A DNA stretch of 47,442 nucleotides, taken from an uncultured Saprospiraceae bacterium (GTDB taxonomy: Bacteria > Bacteroidota > Bacteroidia > Chitinophagales > Saprospiraceae). Below the pieces are notes generated by a model that was given only the letters and a program-made list of their open reading frames with translations, ran no database searches and was not told the DNA's origin. Each line of letters opens with the position of its first letter. Positions within the stretch are counted from its first letter, which is position 1. The position numbers and the translations under genes were made by a program. Below, piece by piece: positions 1 to 8,401 of the stretch. The stretch is taken from NCBI GenBank assembly GCA_937969415.1, contig CALBWK010000007.1, positions 1-47,442 of the forward strand, read 5' to 3'.

Positions 1-762
1 GCTGTAGCCAGGAAAAGAACAATCGTCAAATGTGGGAGGGGTTCCAAACCTTGAGTTCCCGCTCGAGTTCCCGCTCGGGGCTCGGGGGCACTGCGTTCTC
101 GACACCACACGATCATGTTTAATAGATCCTGCCTGAAGCCAGAGTTATACACATACCGCCGAGAGGCCGCTACCGTGGGCGTTCGTGATGTCGGCCCAAA
201 GATCTCTACATAACGCACCGTGCAAACCGATGCTGTTTTTTTTTCCTTTGTAGATTTGGGAGCCGAGCGAGTTTTGAGTTTGTCGACAACGACCGCGCTT
301 GTACCCAGTACTACGGAATATTGAATGCCCTGCTTGCAACAAGCCGCCAGGTCGCAGTAAGCCGCCAAGTCGAGCCCCTGTTTGTTGACACCCATCGAGC
401 CTCTTCGAGTTCTGAAAGTTCGTCAAGAAAAGAACATGTGACAGACGTATCATACCGGTTGGGTTCTTTTCAGCTTATAGGGTGGCCTGGGTAAAAGTGC
501 CGGCCACGTCGAGGAGCACCGACGAGACTGGGAGAGGCTCTGTTGAGAGTGAGAGAGAACGTTGAATTCTCTCCACATGGTTGGATTCGGCTGTTACCGC
601 CTGTCCAAGGGGTCTGGATAGCGCTGGACATGGGTTGCTGTGTGTGTGCTCCTTGCGTTCGGGTCCTTCACGCACGACACTAGCGCACGCGTGCTGCATA
701 GCCTTCGGAGGACGCACTACCTGCACTACACCTCTCTCGTCATTCCTAATAAGTACAGCAGC
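1..762. other. GC-richer stretch without a convincing gene
   Basis: This stretch is roughly half G+C by hand counts of a few lines, higher than the genes to its right. Its open frames are short (102 residues or fewer), overlap on both strands and show no recognisable family. It holds a 12-bp tandem repeat (GAGTTCCCGCTC at 53-64 and 65-76) and an imperfect 14-bp direct repeat (341-354 and 359-372). A nine-T pyrimidine tract ends in TAG near 235-254 and resembles a eukaryotic 3' splice site. I call no gene here. It could be foreign DNA, a chimeric contig end, or a decayed or non-coding region. Confidence 0.5.
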
Positions 763-906
763 CTAAGTTGTGTTGTTTGTGTTGTCTTGCTCGGGTTCGT
801 TGCTGATGGAATTGACGAGTGCGGCCAGATACTTAGTATCTGATTTCTTGGCGGTCCAGCGGTCTATAAGGGCTTTCATAGGAGAAAAGTAGTCAGAAGC
901 ACTCAC
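763..906 (-). CDS. doubtful small ORF, possibly the tail of a broken gene
   Basis: The minus strand has a 47-codon frame from a GTG (or 38 codons from the ATG at 877-879). Its product has a protein-like composition (PMKALIDRWTAKKSDTKYLA, then an Asn/Thr-rich tail) and a stop at 763-765. No ribosome binding site is visible. A minus-strand terminator hairpin lies immediately upstream, so it would need its own promoter. I do not recognise the family. It may be a real small gene, the 3' remnant of a larger one, or chance. Confidence 0.15.
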   Translation of the reverse strand: MSASDYFSPMKALIDRWTAKKSDTKYLAALVNSISNEPEQDNTNNTT

Positions 907-916
907 TTTGAGGCAT

Positions 917-946
917 AAAAAAACCGTTCCGACGAGATCGGAACGG
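917..946 (-). terminator. intrinsic terminator, minus strand
   Basis: A perfect 9-bp stem (CCGTTCCGA at 924-932 with TCGGAACGG at 938-946, 5-nt loop) is flanked on the left by seven A residues. Read on the minus strand this is a stem followed by a U-run. No minus-strand gene lies to its right before the PpiD-like gene, so its source transcript is unknown. Confidence 0.6.
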
Positions 947-1075
947 CCACTAAGCTTTTAAAAGAACCAATGAATAAGGCATTAAAAACTCAATCTCAAT
1001 ACCTTAAACGACAAAGAACATGCCAATAATTCCTTGATTCTCTGTGTATTGGGGGGTTATGACGCCTATTAGACC

Positions 1076-1107
1076 TTTGAATTTTGGCTATAAATAGGCT
1101 ACATTTG
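1076..1107 (+). promoter_or_regulatory. Bacteroidota-type promoter for the PpiD-like gene
   Basis: TTTG at 1076-1079 and TACATTTG at 1100-1107 match the -33 and -7 elements (TTTG, TAnnTTTG) with a 20-nt spacer. This predicts a transcript start near 1112-1114 and a leader of about 85 nt before the ATG at 1198. It also makes the in-frame TTG at 1084 an impossible start, since that codon lies upstream of the transcript start. Confidence 0.7.
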
Positions 1108-1132
1108 CACTCTTTTGCGAGAAAAATGACTT

Positions 1133-1166
1133 GTGCCGCGAAACCTAGTAAGAACGGCACTTTTTT
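1133..1166 (+). terminator. terminator-like hairpin in the PpiD-like gene leader
   Basis: GTGCCG (1133-1138) pairs perfectly with CGGCAC (1155-1160), followed directly by six T residues. It lies between the predicted promoter and the ATG at 1198. It therefore looks like an attenuator, or the end of a very short leader RNA. The 16-nt loop is long, so efficiency is uncertain. Confidence 0.5.
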
Positions 1167-1197
1167 GATACATAACTACAAGAACAAAGCACTCAAA

Positions 1198-3321
1198 ATG
1201 GCTTTAATAGGAAAAATAAGAAAGAATTTTTGGTTCGTCCTGATACTGTTAGGTCTAGCCTTAGCAGCATTTATTCTGATGGATATGACCAGTGCAGGAA
1301 ATGCAGGTGGAGGAGCGACCTCTATGACGATGGGCTCAGTAGCGGGCGAAAAGATCAGCTACAGAGAGTTTCAGGCAACGGAGTCTAGCTACTATGGCAA
1401 TGCTCAGGGAGATGTTTTTTCTAAGAGAAATTCTATCTGGGATTTCTTCGTAGAGAGAGCTCTACTCAACAAAGAAGCTAATGCACTAGGTCTTAATGTC
1501 TCTCAGCCAGAGTTAATGGACCTACAGTTTGGCGCTAACCAGAGTGAGATCATCAGAGCCAACTGGACCAATCCTCAGACGGGTCAAATCGATATGGCAA
1601 GACTCAATGAGTTCAAGACGCTAATAGAAAACCAAGAGGATATCAATCCTCAGTTTAGAGCTTACTGGGCAGAGCAGGAGAAGCAGATCATCAAGCAGAG
1701 TGTTCAGAATAAGTTGAATACACTTGTGAATAAATCTGTCTACACGCCTAACTGGATGGCAGAGGAATCTCACGTGATGGATAACACCAAAGTGGATTTC
1801 AACTATATCAAAATACCTTTTGACAATATCGATGGTACGGGTGTAGAAGTTACAGATGCAGATCTGATGGCTTTTGCTAAATCTGAAGGTGATAAGTATG
1901 TTGTAAATCAAGAAACAAGAGAGGTAGAGTATGCTACTTTTACTGTGTTGCCTTCTGCTGCGGATACAGCTGCGGTAATAGAAAAGATGGCAGGTCTTAA
2001 AAACGAATTTATGACCAGCCAAGATGATTCCTTATTTACGATTCGTAATAAGGGACAGTACAGTCATATGTATGCAACAATAGATCAACTTCCTCCGGGT
2101 GCAGCTTCTCAGATTGCAGCACTTAATTCTGGTGAAGTTTATGGTCCATTTACAGAAAATGGCTTTGCGATGTTGGTTAAGATGGTAGATAAAAAATCTA
2201 TCCCAGATTCTGTCAAAGCAAGACACATTTTGGTTGCAGCACAGCCTACACAGCCTGGAACTTTTATAACAGCAAGAACTAAGATAGATAGTATCAGAGG
2301 TGCTTACAGAAGTGGTAGTTCATTTGAGAGCCTAGCGGCAGCACATAGTGATGATCCGTCTAACAAAGATAATGGAGGCGAACTAGATATGGCGACACAG
2401 ACAACATGGGTGCCTGAGTTTACGACCGCTGCATTTGGTGGCAGAGAAGGTGGACTTTACACAGTGCAGACACAGTTTGGTGTCCACTTGTTAGAAGTAC
2501 AAGATCATATATATAATGAAGGAGATAATACGAAGTACAGAGTTGCTTCTATCGGCCAGCCAGTTGTGCCTTCTCAGGAGACACAGGATATGATGTATGA
2601 TAAGGTGACAGAGATAATGGCGGGTAATAAGGACGTCAATGCGCTCAGAACAGCATTGTCCGCTTACCCAGAGGCTGGAATGACTAAGTCAGCACCGCTA
2701 AGAGCTAATGATTTTGCTCTAGGTACTTTAGGTTCAGGACAAGCAGTTAGAGACATTATCCAGTGGGCTTATAATCCGTCTACAGAAGTAGGCGAAGTAT
2801 CTGCTGATATTTACAGATTTAGAGACCAAGTTAATTACTTTGACGGCAAGTATGTGATAGCAGCGCTTTCGACGGTTATCCCTAAAGGTATGCAACCTGC
2901 TTCATCTTTGAGAAATTCTATTTCTACATTGGTGATGAATAAAAAGAAAGCGGAAAAATTTGCTGCAGGCCTTACAGGTTACAACAGTCTACAAGAAGTT
3001 GCTTCATCTAATGGTGTTTCTGTAGAGACAGCAAGCGATGTGGGTTCTAAGTCAGGAACGATTACAGGTATAGGAAGAGAGCAAGGTGTCTTAGCCAATG
3101 CTTTTGGTCTTCCAGTTAATTCTATTTCAAAACCGATAGTAGGGGAGACAGGTGTCTTCTTGGTACAGCCTATAAGTAGAGCTGAGGCCGGACCTGCAAC
3201 CAATCTTGGTTTTGTGAAAAATAATGTGGCCACTGCGACCAAGAGTCAGGTGGATTTTAGTCTGATAAAAAATATGAAGAAGCGAGCAGATATCAAAGAT
3301 GATAGAGCGACCTTCTTCTAA
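1198..3321 (+). CDS. PpiD/SurA-like membrane-anchored peptidyl-prolyl isomerase
   Basis: A predicted periplasmic foldase that helps fold exported envelope proteins. The 707-residue product begins MALIGKIRKN, a start typical of Bacteroidota PpiD-like proteins, followed by one membrane segment at about residues 12-30 and a SurA-N-like helical region. A PPIC rotamase (parvulin) domain lies at about 338-440 (VKARHILVAAQ, then DNGGELDM and FGVHLLEV). The rest resembles a second degenerate chaperone region. A longer frame from TTG 1084 is rejected because it overlaps the promoter. The gene has its own promoter, a leader hairpin and a strong terminator, so it is probably monocistronic. Family assignment is firm; the client proteins are unknown. 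Confidence 0.9.
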   Translation: MALIGKIRKNFWFVLILLGLALAAFILMDMTSAGNAGGGATSMTMGSVAGEKISYREFQATESSYYGNAQGDVFSKRNSIWDFFVERALLNKEANALGLNVSQPELMDLQFGANQSEIIRANWTNPQTGQIDMARLNEFKTLIENQEDINPQFRAYWAEQEKQIIKQSVQNKLNTLVNKSVYTPNWMAEESHVMDNTKVDFNYIKIPFDNIDGTGVEVTDADLMAFAKSEGDKYVVNQETREVEYATFTVLPSAADTAAVIEKMAGLKNEFMTSQDDSLFTIRNKGQYSHMYATIDQLPPGAASQIAALNSGEVYGPFTENGFAMLVKMVDKKSIPDSVKARHILVAAQPTQPGTFITARTKIDSIRGAYRSGSSFESLAAAHSDDPSNKDNGGELDMATQTTWVPEFTTAAFGGREGGLYTVQTQFGVHLLEVQDHIYNEGDNTKYRVASIGQPVVPSQETQDMMYDKVTEIMAGNKDVNALRTALSAYPEAGMTKSAPLRANDFALGTLGSGQAVRDIIQWAYNPSTEVGEVSADIYRFRDQVNYFDGKYVIAALSTVIPKGMQPASSLRNSISTLVMNKKKAEKFAAGLTGYNSLQEVASSNGVSVETASDVGSKSGTITGIGREQGVLANAFGLPVNSISKPIVGETGVFLVQPISRAEAGPATNLGFVKNNVATATKSQVDFSLIKNMKKRADIKDDRATFF

Positions 3322-3330
3322 ATGATAATT

Positions 3331-3364
3331 AAAAGCCCTGAAGATGTTTCTTCGGGGCTTTTTT
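3331..3364 (+). terminator. intrinsic terminator after the PpiD-like gene
   Basis: A GC-rich stem (AGCCCtGAAGA with TCTTCgGGGCT, small loop) is followed by six T residues, starting ten bases after the stop codon. The A-run on the left could allow some bidirectional function. It sits only about 11 bases before the helicase start codon. Confidence 0.85.
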
Positions 3365-3375
3365 AATTTAGAACT

Positions 3376-4704
3376 ATGACTTTTAAAGATTTCGGATTTA
3401 GTGAAGTCCTTTTAGATGCCTTGTATTATATGGGGTTCGAAAATGCGACACCGATACAAGAAAAATCTATTCCCGTTATCTTAGAAGGCAAAGATGTCCT
3501 TGCTACTGCACAGACAGGAACTGGTAAGACTGCAGCTTTTATGTTGCCGACTATCGACAAGATTATCAGAGCAGGAGAAACCAATACAACAGCACTTATA
3601 ATCTGCCCTACTCGTGAGCTGGCACTACAGATAGATCAACAGATCCAAGGCTTTTCCTACACGACCAATATCTCTTCTATTGCACTCTATGGCGGTGGAA
3701 GTGGACAGGAGTGGGAGACACAGAGTAGAGCTCTTAAGAGTGGTGTCAATATCGTCGTAGCCACACCAGGTAAGCTGATATCATTTATCAATAACAAGCA
3801 GCTCAACTGTGATACAATCAAGTATCTCATCCTAGATGAAGCAGATAGGATGCTCGATATTGGTTTCTATGAAGATATTATGACGGTCACCAAAAAGTTG
3901 CCGAAGGATAGACAGACTTTACTATTTAGCGCGACGATGCCACAGAAGATTGTCAAGCTGAGTAAAGAAATCCTCAATGATCCGACACAGATAGCTATTG
4001 CGATCTCTAAGCCTGCAGAGAAAATATTACAAGCCGCTTATCTCGTACACGATGAGTATAAGTTGTCACTCCTCAAGACACTCATCAAGGATAAGCCTAA
4101 GTATAAGAGTATCATTGTCTTTAGTGGTACCAAAAAGAATATCAATAAGCTCGTCAGTGGACTCAATAGAGCTGGCACAGCAGCGACAGGTATTTCTTCA
4201 GACCTCGATCAGAAGAAGAGAGAAGAAGTTATGCTTTCTTTTAGAGCGAAGCAGATAAGAGTACTGGTTGCTACGGATGTGATCAGTAGAGGTATTGATG
4301 TTAAGGATATCGATCTTGTTGTCAATATTGACGTGCCTAGAGATGCAGAAGATTATGTACACAGAATAGGCCGTACAGCGAGAGCTGCAGCCGAAGGTGT
4401 CGGCATTACTTTTATCAATGATGATGATATGCGCAACTTTGCTGCCATCGAGAAATTGATCGAAAAAGAAATTACCAAGATGCCTACTCCTCCATCTATA
4501 GGTCCTTCGCCAGAATGGGATCCTAAGAAGAGAGTGAGCAGAGGTGGTCGTGGTGGTGGCAGACACGGGGGTGGCGGTAGAGGCGGTCGAAGAAATGGTG
4601 GCGGCGGTCGAGGCGGCAATCGCAGCGGTGGTGGTAACAGAAGTAATAACAAGTCGCGCTCCAATAACAACCGCAGAGACAGTGGCCCTCCTAAGAAGGC
4701 TTAA
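3376..4704 (+). CDS. DEAD-box ATP-dependent RNA helicase (RhlE-like)
   Basis: Predicted ATP-dependent RNA unwinding enzyme acting in ribosome assembly or RNA turnover. The 442-residue protein has the full motif set in order: Q motif (GFENATPIQ, about 20-28), Walker A AQTGTGKT (45-52), PTREL, DEAD (about 154-157), SAT (LFSATMP), and HRIGRTARA in the second RecA domain. From about residue 380 the chain becomes an Arg/Gly/Asn/Ser-rich low-complexity tail with repeated GGGRGG-like units, a usual RNA-binding extension of RhlE-type helicases. The ATG lies just after the upstream terminator and no -7 box is obvious, so promoter location is unclear. The family is certain; the specific RNA substrate is not. 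Confidence 0.95.
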   Translation: MTFKDFGFSEVLLDALYYMGFENATPIQEKSIPVILEGKDVLATAQTGTGKTAAFMLPTIDKIIRAGETNTTALIICPTRELALQIDQQIQGFSYTTNISSIALYGGGSGQEWETQSRALKSGVNIVVATPGKLISFINNKQLNCDTIKYLILDEADRMLDIGFYEDIMTVTKKLPKDRQTLLFSATMPQKIVKLSKEILNDPTQIAIAISKPAEKILQAAYLVHDEYKLSLLKTLIKDKPKYKSIIVFSGTKKNINKLVSGLNRAGTAATGISSDLDQKKREEVMLSFRAKQIRVLVATDVISRGIDVKDIDLVVNIDVPRDAEDYVHRIGRTARAAAEGVGITFINDDDMRNFAAIEKLIEKEITKMPTPPSIGPSPEWDPKKRVSRGGRGGGRHGGGGRGGRRNGGGGRGGNRSGGGNRSNNKSRSNNNRRDSGPPKKA

Positions 4705-4753
4705 CGCCTAAGTTGCTATCAATAATAAATTTCCCTTAGAAAGTTTTTAAAGC

Positions 4754-5836
4754 TTATTGCTTTGTTATGATCTTGGTGCCTAGCGTTTGGCCTTGAGCCT
4801 TAGCTATGTGCAATATGTAAGTCCCTGCTTGGAGTGAAGTAAGATCAATGGTATGGCTTGCGGAGAGTTCTCCACTTAAGACAGTCTGACCAGTCGCTGA
4901 AGTCAAATTGTAATATTGCGTTCCTTGCTCAGTATTTTCCAGATAAAGAACATCAACCACAGGATTAGGGTAAGCCACTATTGCAGTCTCAGAGATATCT
5001 TTTTCTGTAGAAAGTGTAAAGTCTCCAATACAATCCAATTCTATTCCGCTATCAGCAAAGTAAGCTCGCTTAACCAAAGTGCAATCCAGTATAAAGGGAT
5101 TCAGTTTCCCTTGTTGATATCTGGCCTTAGAGAAGTTAAGCACATACTCTAGGCTATCTACAGGATCTTGCTGATGCCACTCAAATAATATGTCTTTCAT
5201 CTCGTGAAAGTAGTCCGGATCAGCAGCATCAGCCTCTGCCTTGTACATCGTATAAAAATAGAAAACAGCTCTCGCCACATCTCCCTTCACAGCTTCTCTC
5301 GGTTCGAAGAGCCCTGGGTTACCGAAGCCTCCATTGAGTCGCTCGCTATAGCTATCTATGTCAGTAGTCGGTATTTCTTCGAGGTCTACAGTATAAGCAT
5401 ACCAGTGATCAGTTTCGTCATCAGGTACTTCCCCAAAAGGGTAGTTGGATCTAGCTTCATTGGCTCTCCAGATAGCCGGTACTAAGCTGTGCATATCACT
5501 GCGGGCATCTCCCTCTCTAGCACCTTTGGACTGCGGGTAGATATGCTCTGCTGTAATGCCATTGAGATCACTATCATTATAAAGGAAAGCACTGGGATCG
5601 ACATCCGTCGGAAGGAATACAGTATGCCCCGTGTAGATACATGTAATATAACCATCTGTACTACGATAGACATTGCGATACATCGTATCTCTAGCTTGAT
5701 TATAGCTGAGTAGCGCACTCGGCCTATAGTCCGTCGATAATCTAGTCAAAAGATCATCACCATTATACTGTGGGAGTATATCCCCTTGCGCACAGGCTAG
5801 GCTAGCCCATAGGCACAATATCCAAAGTAGTCTCAT
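4754..5836 (-). CDS. secreted endonuclease I family nuclease with T9SS sorting domain
   Basis: Predicted extracellular or surface non-specific DNA/RNA nuclease. The 360-residue product starts with a signal peptide (MRLLWILCLWASLACAQ). The endonuclease I signature follows at about residues 95-135: AEHIYPQSKG, then SDMHSLVPA, NEARSNYPFGE, which holds the His and Asn metal-site residues of the EndA/NucM family. The last ~75 residues (YPNPVVDVLYLEN, then LQAGTYILHI, ending KIITKQ) are a type A C-terminal sorting domain for type IX secretion. The gene is convergent with the helicase gene and monocistronic. Role is inferred as nutrient scavenging or extracellular DNA degradation. Confidence in the domains is high. 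Confidence 0.92.
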   Translation of the reverse strand: MRLLWILCLWASLACAQGDILPQYNGDDLLTRLSTDYRPSALLSYNQARDTMYRNVYRSTDGYITCIYTGHTVFLPTDVDPSAFLYNDSDLNGITAEHIYPQSKGAREGDARSDMHSLVPAIWRANEARSNYPFGEVPDDETDHWYAYTVDLEEIPTTDIDSYSERLNGGFGNPGLFEPREAVKGDVARAVFYFYTMYKAEADAADPDYFHEMKDILFEWHQQDPVDSLEYVLNFSKARYQQGKLNPFILDCTLVKRAYFADSGIELDCIGDFTLSTEKDISETAIVAYPNPVVDVLYLENTEQGTQYYNLTSATGQTVLSGELSASHTIDLTSLQAGTYILHIAKAQGQTLGTKIITKQ

Positions 5837-5971
5837 TCTTAATCTATTCTCTCAAATTCAATTCCAAAGACTACCGCTCACTTTATCTTCAGCCTCGTCT
5901 AGGGTAATATGCTTACAAGTTTACGGTTTTTTTTAGTTCAAAACTCGTTGCTAAGCTGCCAGCGCTTGGCT

Positions 5972-6024
5972 TTTTAGTGCATAGTTGGGGCTGGCTGCGA
6001 GGGCTCTTCTTTTAGTGCATAGTT
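5972..6024. repeat. 15-bp direct repeat TTTTAGTGCATAGTT, with a nearby inverted relative
   Basis: TTTTAGTGCATAGTT occurs at 5972-5986 and again at 6010-6024. A near-copy in opposite orientation (AACTATGCACTCTAAA) lies at about 6344-6359, close to the aspS stop. The arrangement brackets the imperfect long repeats at 6086 and 6234, which suggests a small repeat-built element. Confidence 0.6.
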
Positions 6025-6085
6025 GATAGAGAACACATAAAAGATAATAGATAAAAATGCGTAGGTTAAATTTTCTGGACTATTG

Positions 6086-6134
6086 AAATCCTATTAATCC
6101 TTTCATCGTAAAAATCCTAATTCGGACAAAAGGC
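6086..6134 (+). repeat. imperfect ~49-bp direct repeat, copy A
   Basis: Starts AAATCCTATtAATCCTT and ends AAATCCTAATTCgGACAAAAGGC. Copy B at 6234-6281 repeats this with a few mismatches, mainly in the middle. The period is 148 bases. Short interspersed elements of this kind are common in Bacteroidota spacers; genome-wide copy number cannot be judged here. Confidence 0.65.
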
Positions 6135-6233
6135 ATAGCGCGATGCGTGTACATAATGGACGTTAGGTTGCAAGAGCTCTACTACTTAGACGATAAAGAA
6201 CAGACAATAGCTAACAGATATTTCTCACCAGAT

Positions 6234-6281
6234 AAATCCTATCAATCCTTCCTCCAATAAATCCTAATTCAGACAAAAGGC
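6234..6281 (+). repeat. imperfect ~48-bp direct repeat, copy B
   Basis: Second copy of the element at 6086-6134. The outer parts (AAATCCTAT, and AAATCCTAATTC followed by GACAAAAGGC) are conserved, while the central bases differ. Conserved ends with a variable centre are what a structured or protein-bound element would leave. Confidence 0.65.
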
Positions 6282-6387
6282 GAATTGAATGGCCCACGCT
6301 ATTATCTATGCACTATTATCTGTTATTAAACTACTATCTAAAAAACTATGCACTCTAAACTAAGAACTATTCACTAGTACCTCTGCA

Positions 6388-8166
6388 CTAAGAATTTTTC
6401 TCTTCAACCTCCTTCAGATCCAAATACAACTCATTCAATTGATCCTGATCTACTGGACTCGGCGCATCTATCATCATATCTCTTCCGCTGGTATTCTTAG
6501 GGAAGGCGATAAAGTCACGGATAGAATTTTGTCCATTCATCACGGCATTCAGTCTGTCAAAGCCAAAGGCTATCCCACCGTGAGGTGGCGCACCAAACTC
6601 AAAGGCACCCAATAAGAAACCAAACTGTGCCTCCGCTTCCTCAGGCGTAAAGCCGAGCAACTTAAAGTTTTTAGACTGTAGTTCTCTGTCGTGGATTCTG
6701 ATGGAGCCACCGCCTATCTCTACACCGTTGATGACGAGATCGTAAGCATCAGCTTTGAGACGCTTCATCGCGTCGTGATCTCCATTCATCATATCAGCTA
6801 TCTCATCGACTTTAGGAGAGGTGAATGGGTGGTGCATCGCGTGGAATCTTTCTGTCTCCTCATCCCATTCGAGTAGAGGGAAGTCAACAACCCACAATGG
6901 CTTGAATACTTCTGGATCTCTTAGTCCTAATCTTGTACCCATCTCTAGACGCAACTCGTTCATTTGCTTTTGCGTCTTTTCTTTCTCACCACAGAGTACA
7001 AAAAGAATATCTCCTTTCTGCGCACCTGCAGAGTCGAGCCACTTTCTGAGATCGTCATCAGAATAGAACTTACCGACGCTAGACTTCAGCGTGTCATCTT
7101 CATTCCACTTTACATAGACGAGCCCTTTGCAACCTATCTGTGGTCGCTGTAGCCACTCAGTCAATTGCTTGATGTCTTTATTAGAATAGCTACCCGCAAT
7201 ACCTGCAGCACTGATGGCTACTACATATTCTGCATTGTCAAAAACTGGAAAGTCTTTTCCTCTGGTCAGCTCCGTTATTTCTTTGAACTCCATACCGAAG
7301 CGCACATCTGGCTTGTCACTACCATAGCGTTCCATAGCATCATCATAAGACATCTTAGGGAAGTCAGGAAGTTCTTTGTTGAGCATCACCTTGAAGAGAT
7401 TTTTTGTCAATCCCTCGAAGGTGTCTAATATTTCATCTCTAGTAACAAAAGACATCTCGCAGTCTATTTGTGTAAACTCTGGTTGTCTGTCTGCTCTAAG
7501 GTCTTCATCTCTAAAGCACTTGACGATCTGAAAATATTTATCAAATCCACCTACCATCAAGATCTGCTTAAAGGTCTGTGGAGACTGCGGGAGTGCATAG
7601 AATTCTCCTGGATTCATCCGACTAGGCACGACAAAATCTCTGGCACCCTCTGGTGTACTCTTGATAAGATTGGGTGTCTCTACTTCTATAAAGCCTTCGT
7701 CAGCGAGATACTTTCTAGTCTCTACGGCCAACTTAGAACGGAAAAACAGGTTTCTCTGCAAAGGGCCTCTTCTTAGGTCGAGGTATCTGTACTTCATACG
7801 GAGATCCTCTCCACCATCAGTCTCTTCTTCTATAGTGAATGGAGGCGTCTTGGCAGCATTGAGAACATCTAGTGCTGAGACTATAATTTCAATATCACCT
7901 GTAGGTCTGTCAGGGTTCTTGCTCGCTCTCTCGTTGACAGTACCGACAGCCTTGATGACAAACTCTCTCCCGAGTTTTCTAGCTTGTTCCGTCAGGGCTT
8001 CATTGTCATCCATATTGAATACCAACTGGGTGATGCCATATCTATCTCTTAGATCTACAAAGGTCAATCCTCCTAGATTTCTTGTCTTTTGGACCCAACC
8101 AGATAGGGTTACTTCTTGCCCTTGGTGGTCCATTCTCAGTTCTCCGCAATTATGTGATCTGTACAT
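6388..8166 (-). CDS. aspS: aspartate--tRNA ligase
   Basis: Charges tRNA-Asp with aspartate in the cytoplasm. The start chosen is [11 protein letters not shown], the normal bacterial AspRS N-terminus; the frame stays open 18 codons upstream but that extension has no family support. The product is 592 residues, the usual bacterial length. In order: an N-terminal OB anticodon-binding domain (about 1-105), the class II core with motif 2 ([18 protein letters not shown]), an inserted GAD domain (about 290-410) found in bacterial-type AspRS, and motif 3 near the C-terminus ([10 protein letters not shown]). A possible -7 box lies 52 bases upstream. Assignment is certain. Confidence 0.97.
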   Translation of the reverse strand: MYRSHNCGELRMDHQGQEVTLSGWVQKTRNLGGLTFVDLRDRYGITQLVFNMDDNEALTEQARKLGREFVIKAVGTVNERASKNPDRPTGDIEIIVSALDVLNAAKTPPFTIEEETDGGEDLRMKYRYLDLRRGPLQRNLFFRSKLAVETRKYLADEGFIEVETPNLIKSTPEGARDFVVPSRMNPGEFYALPQSPQTFKQILMVGGFDKYFQIVKCFRDEDLRADRQPEFTQIDCEMSFVTRDEILDTFEGLTKNLFKVMLNKELPDFPKMSYDDAMERYGSDKPDVRFGMEFKEITELTRGKDFPVFDNAEYVVAISAAGIAGSYSNKDIKQLTEWLQRPQIGCKGLVYVKWNEDDTLKSSVGKFYSDDDLRKWLDSAGAQKGDILFVLCGEKEKTQKQMNELRLEMGTRLGLRDPEVFKPLWVVDFPLLEWDEETERFHAMHHPFTSPKVDEIADMMNGDHDAMKRLKADAYDLVINGVEIGGGSIRIHDRELQSKNFKLLGFTPEEAEAQFGFLLGAFEFGAPPHGGIAFGFDRLNAVMNGQNSIRDFIAFPKNTSGRDMMIDAPSPVDQDQLNELYLDLKEVEEKNS

Positions 8167-8217
8167 AGTCGTATTTGTATAAGTCTTAATGTATAAGTTA
8201 TTGGTTTTGTGGGGACT

Positions 8218-8225
8218 CAAAAGTA
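8218..8225 (-). promoter_or_regulatory. candidate -7 box for aspS
   Basis: On the minus strand the bases read TACTTTTG, a match to TAnnTTTG, giving a leader of about 45 nt. I see no good TTTG at the expected -33 distance, so the call is tentative. Confidence 0.4.
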
Positions 8226-8401
8226 AGGATAACTGAGAGAATTACTAAAAGTTACATAGCTAGTATGAAAATCTCCCTACTTCGATTTTTTGAAATAGAT
8301 CAGTGAAATAAGGTGGTAGTTCCAAGCTATGGAAGAGTGTTATATTAAGAATTGCTAACCCTATAATCGTAATTAAATTTGATGTGGTCACTTCATTAAT
8401 C

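Larger units (their letters stand above)
5837..6387. other. repeat-containing intergenic spacer
   Basis: No gene is supported in these 551 bases between the nuclease gene (start on the right end) and the 3' end of aspS. The space is AT-rich and holds two families of short repeats, listed separately. I saw no tRNA, no clear terminator for aspS and no TAnnTTTG box at a useful distance from the nuclease start. Confidence 0.6.

Noticed and set aside
1084-1197. 38-residue N-terminal extension of the PpiD-like protein from TTG 1084
   Set aside because: It overlaps the predicted promoter and transcript start. MALIGKIRKN at 1198 is the family's normal beginning.
4198-4566. Minus-strand 122-codon frame within the helicase gene
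   Set aside because: A shadow of the helicase's coding strand, with no ribosome binding site or family match.
4353-4670. Pro/Leu-rich minus-strand frame opposite the helicase tail
   Set aside because: It is the antisense shadow of the Gly/Arg-rich tail. The composition follows from GGN/CGN codons, with no family match.
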